Shown here in pieces: positions 5,624-9,786 of a stretch of DNA of 9,786 bases (position 1 is the first letter of the stretch; every line of letters starts with the position of its first letter). A program made the translations under genes and the position numbers. Origin of the DNA: Nanobdellota archaeon (lineage in GTDB: Archaea; Nanobdellota; Nanobdellia; SCGC-AAA011-G17; GW2011-AR20); the NCBI GenBank assembly GCA_018819375.1, contig JAHJQH010000035.1:1-9786 (forward strand), written 5' to 3'. The notes under the pieces are model-generated. The model saw only the letters and a list, made by a program, of their open reading frames with translations, did not search any database and had not been told where the DNA came from.

Positions 5624-6391
5624 CCCTGCCACAATCTTCTTCATCTTCAAACAATCCCCAAGTGGGTCAGGGCTCTCATTTATGATTACAAAATTCATTC
5701 TTCGCTTCAGAATTTCTTTTGCAAGCTTCTTAAAATCACCAATGTCACTGACAAGATGTCTTTTTTCTCCTTTTGCGCCGTATTCAATACCAGAATAATG
5801 AGAATGAATCCACTTATTGCCAAGTTTCCCTTTTATTTTGTCCAGCATTTCAGCATAACTCATTTCTCCCTGACATCTCGCTTTCAAATGAGCAAAATCA
5901 ATACACACCCCGCATCCAGTTTCCCTCATCAACCTGAAAATTTCTTCCAAGTCACCAAACTGACTTTCTTTCCCTGTTGTTTCAGGACACAACTTTACTT
6001 TCCATCTGCGCTTTTTTATTTCTTTCTGCATATCATCTATCTCATTCCTAACCATCTCATAAATTTGTTCTTTCTCCCTGCCCTGATAATAACCAGCATG
6101 AAAAACTATATCACGAGCACCAAGCAAATGCCCAATTTCGCAGCTTCTCAGAATCCTCTCTTTACTTTCTGTAATCTTTCTCTTTTCTTTAGAAGCCAGA
6201 TTGATATAATAAGGGGCATGAATAGATAACCTCAACCCCTTACACAACTTTCCCAACCTCATTGCCTCATCAACTTTCATATAAACCTGACGAACAAACT
6301 CAATTTCCTGCGCAATCCCAAAACTCCTAATCTTTTCAAAACTATCCTCAGAACCTTCTCCAATATTCCCAGCCACTCCGCAGATTATCAT
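5615..6391 (-). CDS. nfo: Endonuclease IV-like AP endonuclease (TIM barrel)
   Basis: The 258-aa protein is an AP endonuclease family 2 enzyme, which incises DNA at abasic sites during base excision repair. Most metal-ligand motifs of endonuclease IV are present in order: SIHAPYYINLAS (His58), VFHAGYYQG (His98), CPETTG (Glu137), CIDFAHLKA (Asp165, His168), IHSHYSG (His198), EKRH (His212) and INESPDP (Glu239). The Asp of the usual DxH before the last histidine is replaced in EKRH, which I associate with the archaeal subgroup. E. coli Nfo has 285 residues. The frame extends to an ATG at 6409, but 6391 is preferred because it forms ATGA with the antiporter stop, a typical translational coupling. 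It is the second gene of a two-gene operon. A related sugar-isomerase-like activity cannot be fully excluded. Confidence 0.85.
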   Translation of the reverse strand: MIICGVAGNIGEGSEDSFEKIRSFGIAQEIEFVRQVYMKVDEAMRLGKLCKGLRLSIHAPYYINLASKEKRKITESKERILRSCEIGHLLGARDIVFHAGYYQGREKEQIYEMVRNEIDDMQKEIKKRRWKVKLCPETTGKESQFGDLEEIFRLMRETGCGVCIDFAHLKARCQGEMSYAEMLDKIKGKLGNKWIHSHYSGIEYGAKGEKRHLVSDIGDFKKLAKEILKRRMNFVIINESPDPLGDCLKMKKIVAGLS

Positions 6392-7602
6392 TCTTTCAAA
6401 TCCCCACACTTCTTCTTCCCAGCTTTCTCTATTTTCTCCACAGCAACATCTTTTTTTACAAAGAATTTCATGAATCTTATTGTCAGTGTTGAAATAATAA
6501 CACTATACAAAATAAATAACAAACTGACTTCCAGGAAAGGCTTCAATCCAGGAATGTTCAGGGAAGCCAGAATTAACACCACAACACCAACTGCAATGCC
6601 CTTGGAAACACTCATGGTCATAAACAGCTTATCCTTGATACTAAGCTTTGCTTTCTTGAATGCAGTACTGACACTGAAATATCTTATTGCCAAATAAATA
6701 AGGAACAATACAATTGACTTCAAGAAGAAAACCTTGTTCAGGGGAATCTTAATCAGCATGCCAATCATCACAAACACGACTATCTTCACAAAATCAGTGA
6801 ATATGGAAGTAAATTTGTCAAGATTTTCTTTTTCTTGTATCGCAAGTCTGCCATACACCACGCCGAGAACAGTTACAGCCAGCACCCCATTACCCCCAAT
6901 ACTCTCTGCAAGACTGTAGGTGATAAGGGCACACGCTATTACAAAAAGAGGAGAAAGGTTCTTCATATACCATCCCTTTAAAATTTTTAAGAGCAAGAAA
7001 CCAAAAAACAATCCAGTTCCGATGCCAGCCATTATTCCAAGTGCAAATGTCTTAAGAATAATGTTGGCCTGAAACACTCCCATATAAAACTCAGCGATTA
7101 ATATTGGAAAAAGAACAGTTAGTGGAGTGTTGATGATAGCCTCAAAACTGAGCAGGTCAATTAGTTTGTCTTTCACGTCCTTGAACATAACAAGCACGAC
7201 ATCAGGGCTTGTTCCGCTCATAAGTGCAGCAAAGACAAATGCCAAGATAAAACTCTTGAAGGAAAAATCAGTTCCAAAAAGGAGATTGGCAAAAACAGTG
7301 AGAAAAATGAGATTAAAAAAGAAGAACACAGTAGTCAATTTAAGGGCATAAGGTGACAGCTCTCCAATTTCCCTGATCTTAAACTTGGAAGTGCTTTCAA
7401 AGATAATCAGAATTAACGCAAACAATCCAACAGTTGCGACAAGAGAAGGGTCAAAACCAAATAAATAACCAAAAAGTATTCCAATAAGAATAAGTGGAAG
7501 CACATTTGATAACTTGATTTTCGCAGAAAAAAAAGACACTATCACCCCAACAAGAAATAACACGCTAAATGCAAACAATTGATTCACATATGCAGTAGCC
7601 AT
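6388..7602 (-). CDS. CPA-type cation/proton antiporter (Na+/H+ exchanger family)
   Basis: The 404-aa protein is almost entirely membrane helices, about 11-12, followed by a short lysine-rich cytoplasmic tail, as in CPA1/KefB-type antiporters that exchange Na+ or K+ for H+. Motifs include SGTSPDVVL (about 129-137) in place of the ATDP segment, FEAIINTPLTV (153-163) aligned with the family ESLLND motif, an arginine in LAIRYF, and MSVSKGIAVG in the position of the WGGLRG helix. The ion-binding aspartate of ND is threonine (Thr159), which is unusual. No RCK/TrkA domain is attached. The start at 7602 has an AGGTGA Shine-Dalgarno site four bases upstream. The stop overlaps the start of the AP endonuclease gene as ATGA, so the two are cotranslated from one mRNA. 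Confidence 0.87.
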   Translation of the reverse strand: MATAYVNQLFAFSVLFLVGVIVSFFSAKIKLSNVLPLILIGILFGYLFGFDPSLVATVGLFALILIIFESTSKFKIREIGELSPYALKLTTVFFFFNLIFLTVFANLLFGTDFSFKSFILAFVFAALMSGTSPDVVLVMFKDVKDKLIDLLSFEAIINTPLTVLFPILIAEFYMGVFQANIILKTFALGIMAGIGTGLFFGFLLLKILKGWYMKNLSPLFVIACALITYSLAESIGGNGVLAVTVLGVVYGRLAIQEKENLDKFTSIFTDFVKIVVFVMIGMLIKIPLNKVFFLKSIVLFLIYLAIRYFSVSTAFKKAKLSIKDKLFMTMSVSKGIAVGVVVLILASLNIPGLKPFLEVSLLFILYSVIISTLTIRFMKFFVKKDVAVEKIEKAGKKKCGDLKE

Positions 7603-7606
7603 CTAA

Positions 7607-7612
7607 TCACCT
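7607..7612 (-). promoter_or_regulatory. Shine-Dalgarno site of the antiporter gene
   Basis: AGGTGA lies four bases before the ATG at 7602. With the TATA-like box at 7640-7648 it implies a short leader, unlike the leaderless genes around it. Confidence 0.6.
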
Positions 7613-7639
7613 TTTTATATCACAACAAGCCACTTCCAG

Positions 7640-7648
7640 CTTTAAAAA
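7640..7648 (-). promoter_or_regulatory. TATA-like box of the antiporter/nfo operon
   Basis: TTTTTAAAG lies 38-46 bp upstream of the ATG at 7602. Initiation about 25 bp downstream would leave a leader of roughly 15-18 nt containing AGGTGA. Confidence 0.45.
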
Positions 7649-7656
7649 CTTTTTGT

Positions 7657-7690
7657 TCAAAAAATAAAAAAATAGGGCAGAACCCTATTT
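7657..7690 (-). terminator. Hairpin plus T-tract terminator of the DUF378 gene
   Basis: On the minus strand AAATAGGG and CCCTATTT form a perfect 8-bp stem with a 5-base loop (7670-7690), followed directly by a T-rich run interrupted by one A. The stem includes the stop codon (7685-7687) of the DUF378 gene. This resembles a bacterial intrinsic terminator; in archaea the T-tract is the main signal. It separates this gene from the antiporter promoter about 10 bp further on. Confidence 0.6.
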
Positions 7691-7879
7691 CTTATAAATC
7701 CAGAAAATAGTGTATATTGCAGCAACACCTACCAGGGTATAAATTATTCTTTGCAGGAAAGTTCCAAAAATTGCATCTACAAGGTTCCAGCTAAAGATAC
7801 CAACTAACCCCCAGTTCAGGCCACCTACAATCAAGAGAATTAGAGCAACCCACGTCCAGGTATTCCATTTCCTTGCCAT
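7685..7879 (-). CDS. DUF378 family small membrane protein
   Basis: The 64-aa protein matches the short DUF378 family found in bacteria and archaea. It has two membrane helices (about 10-30 and 42-61) with the conserved LIVGGLNWGLVGIF and DAIFG in helix 1 and its loop, then IIYTLVGVAAIY in helix 2. The C-terminus is a short basic YKK. The biological role of the family is not known; it is a membrane protein without recognised catalytic residues. A very strong Shine-Dalgarno sequence GGGAGGTGA precedes the ATG at 7879, suggesting high expression. A hairpin-type terminator covers its stop codon, so it is a single-gene unit. It is divergent from the broken glycosylase gene, sharing the intergenic promoter region. 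Confidence 0.88.
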   Translation of the reverse strand: MARKWNTWTWVALILLIVGGLNWGLVGIFSWNLVDAIFGTFLQRIIYTLVGVAAIYTIFWIYKK

Positions 7880-7884
7880 TTATC

Positions 7885-7893
7885 TCACCTCCC
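7885..7893 (-). promoter_or_regulatory. Strong Shine-Dalgarno site of the DUF378 gene
   Basis: GGGAGGTGA ends five bases before the ATG at 7879. It is the strongest ribosome binding site in the window and fixes this start. Confidence 0.7.
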
Positions 7894-7930
7894 TTTAATT
7901 TTTAATATTATAATCAAACAAGGAAAAACA

Positions 7931-7941
7931 CTTATATAAAT
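7931..7941. promoter_or_regulatory. TATA box between the DUF378 gene and the glycosylase pseudogene
   Basis: CTTATATAAAT is a near-symmetric TATA element. Read leftward it would start transcription near 7908 and give the DUF378 mRNA a leader of about 30 nt with the strong Shine-Dalgarno site. Read rightward it lies 29-39 bp before the pseudogene ATG. It may have served both genes. Confidence 0.45.
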
Positions 7942-7969
7942 GTTTTTATTCACTCTTTAATTATACAAA

Positions 7970-8134
7970 ATGAGAATGTGACTAATAGGTCCAAAATTAT
8001 TATGTAATCAACACCTGTTAGGTGAACATTACGAAATACACAAGGCAGTAGGAAATCTGAAAAGCACAGGAAAGTGGGCGGGGTCACTCACCAAAGCAGG
8101 ATATCTGGAGCCACAAAATACAGAAAAAGAATAA
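7970..8134 (+). pseudogene. Broken pyrimidine-dimer DNA glycosylase (Pyr_excise / endonuclease V-like)
   Basis: Reading from ATG at 7970 gives MRM, then TGA, then an open frame to TAA at 8132-8134. The open part starts LIGPKLLCNQHLLGEH and continues EIHKAVGNLKSTGKWAGSL, ending LEPQNTEKE. From memory this matches the N-terminal half of small Pyr_excise family proteins (T4 endonuclease V-like UV repair enzymes), which begin MRMW-x-x-xPKLLCxxHLLGEH. The TGA stands exactly where the family has tryptophan (one base from TGG). The protein then stops before the conserved RH-x-x-L-x-x-EM-x-x-RG-x-x-HxSP part. Two lesions argue for a true pseudogene rather than recoding; TGA also works as the normal stop of the antiporter and AP endonuclease genes here. 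The 330-bp interval 7880-8213 holds no other gene. Confidence 0.72.
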
Positions 8135-8181
8135 TTCCCGCAGGAATCTCTCACTCTAATGTAACTATCCCATAATAATAA

Positions 8182-8191
8182 TTTTTATAAA
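8182..8191 (+). promoter_or_regulatory. TATA box of the 85-aa membrane protein gene
   Basis: TTTTTATAAA ends 23 bp before the ATG at 8214, consistent with a leaderless mRNA. Confidence 0.55.
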
Positions 8192-8213
8192 CAACATAAA
8201 CCCCACAAAAACC

Positions 8214-8471
8214 ATGGATGTCAAGTATTTCACCCAAGACGGAAAAGGTTACAAGATAGACTCTGATGGAGAAAAATACAGGATTTCATTTAGTGAAGAG
8301 CTACAGCTAAAAAACCTGAAAGAAGCAAAAGAAAACAAGAAATGGCTTCAGTTCAACTTCTATGCAAAAATAGGACTGGCAGTTTTGGTGCTTGTTCTTG
8401 TGGTAACCCTGCTCTTTGTGTTCTACCGCCTTGACCAGATTGATTTTTTCTCAAACATTTTATACAGGTAA
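8214..8471 (+). CDS. Single-span membrane protein, 85 aa, unknown function
   Basis: I do not recognise a family. Residues 1-45 are hydrophilic: a short strand-rich start (DVKYFTQDGKGYKIDSDGEKY) followed by a charged helix ELQLKNLKEAKENKKW. One strong membrane helix spans about 51-72 (KIGLAVLVLVLVVTLLFVFY), and a 13-residue tail ends NILYR. There is no signal peptidase site, so it is probably a single-pass anchor with the N-terminus in the cytoplasm, by the positive-inside rule. The start at 8214 is fixed by the TATA spacing. Its last codons and stop (ILYR-stop) are the first copy of a 22-bp tandem repeat, which separates it from the convergent phosphatase gene. Functional coupling to that phosphatase is possible but unsupported. 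Confidence 0.7.
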   Translation: MDVKYFTQDGKGYKIDSDGEKYRISFSEELQLKNLKEAKENKKWLQFNFYAKIGLAVLVLVLVVTLLFVFYRLDQIDFFSNILYR

Positions 8472-8537
8472 GATTTACATTTTATACAGGTAAGATTTAC
8501 ATTTTATACAGGTAAGATTTACATTTTATACAGGTAA
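8457..8537. repeat. 22-bp tandem repeat, three full copies plus 15 bp
   Basis: Copies start at 8457, 8479 and 8501 and are identical over all 22 bp; a fourth covers 8523-8537. Each begins ATTTTATACAGGTAA. On the plus strand this encodes ILYR-stop, the C-terminus of the 85-aa protein (stop at 8469-8471 in copy 1). On the minus strand the fourth copy encodes the LPV-stop end of the phosphatase (stop at 8526-8528). Perfect identity suggests recent amplification by slippage. Confidence 0.95.
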
Positions 8538-9740
8538 AACCTTTATCACAACGAGAGTTTTGTCATCTATTATGTTCCCTGCCCTGCGGTCTTTTGGGAG
8601 ATTGGAATATGAACCAACTGCCTTTTTGATTCTACTGATTATTTTTTTGGCAGGTAATTCTTTATTAGCTAACACAAGTTCAATCAAACGCTCCTCACCA
8701 AACATCTCACCACGAACATTGCGGCCCTCAACAACACCATCCGAGTAACTAATACAAACATCACCTTCTTTTAGTGTTATTTTATGTCTCTCAACTTGAA
8801 TAGGTTTTACAAGACCTAACAACAAACCAGAACCATCTTTTAATTGAGATGCTTTTCCGTCTCTAAGAAGAATGGGCGGATGATGGCCCAGAGTGGAATA
8901 ATGCATAACCCTATTTTCTTCATCATGCAAAAGGCGTATGTATTGCGCTGTTATGAAAGAACTTGACCCAGTTCTTTGGTTTAAGTTATACAAACCATCA
9001 TTAGTCTTTTTCATTGCTTGGGCAGAAATGCTTTCTTCTCCACTGAATGAAGCAAGATTTCCATAAAATATGCTGGTCGGAACAAGTGCCACAAGACTTT
9101 TGGCAGAAGAATCACCAATAACTATTTCAAGACCTTTTTTTGTTTTATGGGTGTATAACACATCCCCTCCAACACCCTCTGCTTGAGAGACAAAAGCAGC
9201 AATGTCATAATCTTTTAATCCCAAGTCAGAGACATCACAAAAAGCTTTCTGAAAACATTTCGCTAAATTTATCTGGTCTTGATATTTTCCTGCATTAATC
9301 TGTGATTTAAATCCCTGCCTAAATGCCTTCATCACAGACAAGAATAATTCAGGGTCTCTCTCATTCTCAATTGTCCACGCCAAGACATAATTCCCGGCAT
9401 CAGCTTTCATGCCTAAAAAATAATCTATCCCGCTCGCTACTAACTCAGGTCTTGTTTCTCGAGACAAAACAATCCCTTCTTTCATGATTTTCGTAAAAGG
9501 TTCGCTTATTGCAGGAATGCTATACCCTCTTTTCAGTTTTGGCTCACCACATTGATTATCCAAAAAATATTGTCCATCACTAAAAAGGTAAACCCTGCCC
9601 CCTTTAACTCCAAAATCATCTCCAAAACCTTTGGTAACCTCTCTCGAACATGTGATTAGCTTGTTTTGCACACCTCTGGCTGACCCAGTCCTCCTTAATA
9701 TGCTTTCCAAAGTCCCAATTATCTTTTCAATCTCAACCAT
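8526..9740 (-). CDS. SpoIIE/RsbU-type PP2C serine/threonine phosphatase
   Basis: The 404-aa soluble protein carries a PP2C domain of the SpoIIE type over about 175-404. Metal-binding aspartates sit in the expected motifs: VGGDVLY (Asp193), IGDSSAKS (Asp210, in place of the usual GDVSGKG), SYSDGVVEGRN (Asp334) and IIDDKTLVV (Asp392/393). The segment YSTLGHHPPILLRDG corresponds to the family NAGHNPPLL. Residues 1-150 form a less clear, possibly GAF-like sensory region (GIVLSRETRPELVASGIDYF and following strands). In bacteria such phosphatases act on anti-sigma-factor antagonists; no such partner is encoded nearby, so the substrate is unknown. There are no membrane segments. ATG 9740 is the only start, since an in-frame TGA lies 18 bp upstream. 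The gene is flanked by tandem repeats at both ends. Confidence 0.87.
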   Translation of the reverse strand: MVEIEKIIGTLESILRRTGSARGVQNKLITCSREVTKGFGDDFGVKGGRVYLFSDGQYFLDNQCGEPKLKRGYSIPAISEPFTKIMKEGIVLSRETRPELVASGIDYFLGMKADAGNYVLAWTIENERDPELFLSVMKAFRQGFKSQINAGKYQDQINLAKCFQKAFCDVSDLGLKDYDIAAFVSQAEGVGGDVLYTHKTKKGLEIVIGDSSAKSLVALVPTSIFYGNLASFSGEESISAQAMKKTNDGLYNLNQRTGSSSFITAQYIRLLHDEENRVMHYSTLGHHPPILLRDGKASQLKDGSGLLLGLVKPIQVERHKITLKEGDVCISYSDGVVEGRNVRGEMFGEERLIELVLANKELPAKKIISRIKKAVGSYSNLPKDRRAGNIIDDKTLVVIKVLPV

Positions 9741-9786
9741 TTTTACTTTTAAATCTCAATCACTTTTACTTTTAAATCTCAATCAC
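9741..9786. repeat. 23-bp tandem repeat, two perfect copies reaching the window edge
   Basis: Copies occupy 9741-9763 and 9764-9786 and are identical; more may follow beyond the window. On the minus strand each reads GTGATTGAGATTTAAAAG followed by TAAAA. The adjacent gene start (9740-9718, beginning ATGGTTGAGATTGAAAAG) matches the unit at 17 of 23 positions, as if it were a diverged third copy. Confidence 0.93.
9769..9777 (-). promoter_or_regulatory. TATA box of the phosphatase gene, carried in the tandem repeat
   Basis: ATTTAAAAG in the outer repeat copy ends 29 bp before the ATG at 9740, giving a leader of about six bases. The inner copy has the same element at 9746-9754, too close to serve this start. 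Tandem copies would therefore vary the number of core promoters. Confidence 0.45.

Noticed and set aside
5756..6229. 157-aa plus-strand frame inside the AP endonuclease gene
   Set aside because: It is antisense to a gene with conserved metal-binding motifs and has a Phe/Ser/Thr-rich shadow composition.
7970..8134. TGA recoded as tryptophan in the glycosylase frame
   Set aside because: TGA is the natural stop of the antiporter (6388-6390) and AP endonuclease (5615-5617) genes, and the glycosylase frame is also truncated, so decay explains it better.
8467..8476. GGTAAGAT in the repeats as a splice-donor-like signal
   Set aside because: The gene content is archaeal and there is no intron structure; the match is chance.
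8457..8537. 22-bp repeats as a CRISPR array
   Set aside because: The copies are head-to-tail without spacers and too short; this is a simple tandem duplication.

Overview
The window looks like a chromosomal segment of an AT-rich archaeon, most likely a small-genome DPANN lineage (Woesearchaeota/Pacearchaeota-like). This rests on an archaeal-type peptidyl-tRNA hydrolase (Pth2), a TrmB-type regulator, two tRNA genes without encoded CCA, and archaeal TATA boxes. Many of these boxes end 22-24 bp before the start codon, which implies leaderless mRNAs. The lineage is inferred from these features, not from a marker-gene phylogeny.

Layout from left to right. Positions 1-1768 hold three minus-strand genes: a PD-(D/E)XK nuclease running off the left edge and two unrecognised proteins. 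Positions 1808-2025 hold tRNA-Gly(GCC) and tRNA-Val(UAC), also on the minus strand. Next come pth2 (+), then a divergent pair made of an SGNH/GDSL hydrolase (-) and a TrmB-like regulator (+), separated by an 8-bp-arm inverted repeat placed like a shared operator. A VIT/CCC1-type metal transporter (-) follows, then a second divergent pair of small proteins, a winged-helix protein (-) and an 89-aa archaeal protein (+). A two-gene minus-strand operon comes next: a CPA-type cation/proton antiporter translationally coupled (ATGA) to an endonuclease IV-like AP endonuclease. The right part holds a DUF378 membrane protein (-) with a hairpin terminator, a broken pyrimidine-dimer DNA glycosylase gene (+), a single-span membrane protein (+) and a SpoIIE/PP2C-type phosphatase (-).

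Gene packing is extreme. Three convergent pairs overlap at their stop codons, two of them through a 4-bp palindrome (TTAA, CTAG). The fourth pair (membrane protein / phosphatase) appears to have shared a stop-codon segment that was then amplified into a 22-bp tandem repeat. The other end of the phosphatase gene is flanked by a different 23-bp tandem repeat that resembles its own start region. I found no clear new multi-gene defence or mobile system. The most unusual signals are the boundary repeats around the phosphatase gene, the decayed glycosylase, the putative TrmB operator, and the antiporter lacking the usual ion-binding aspartate.
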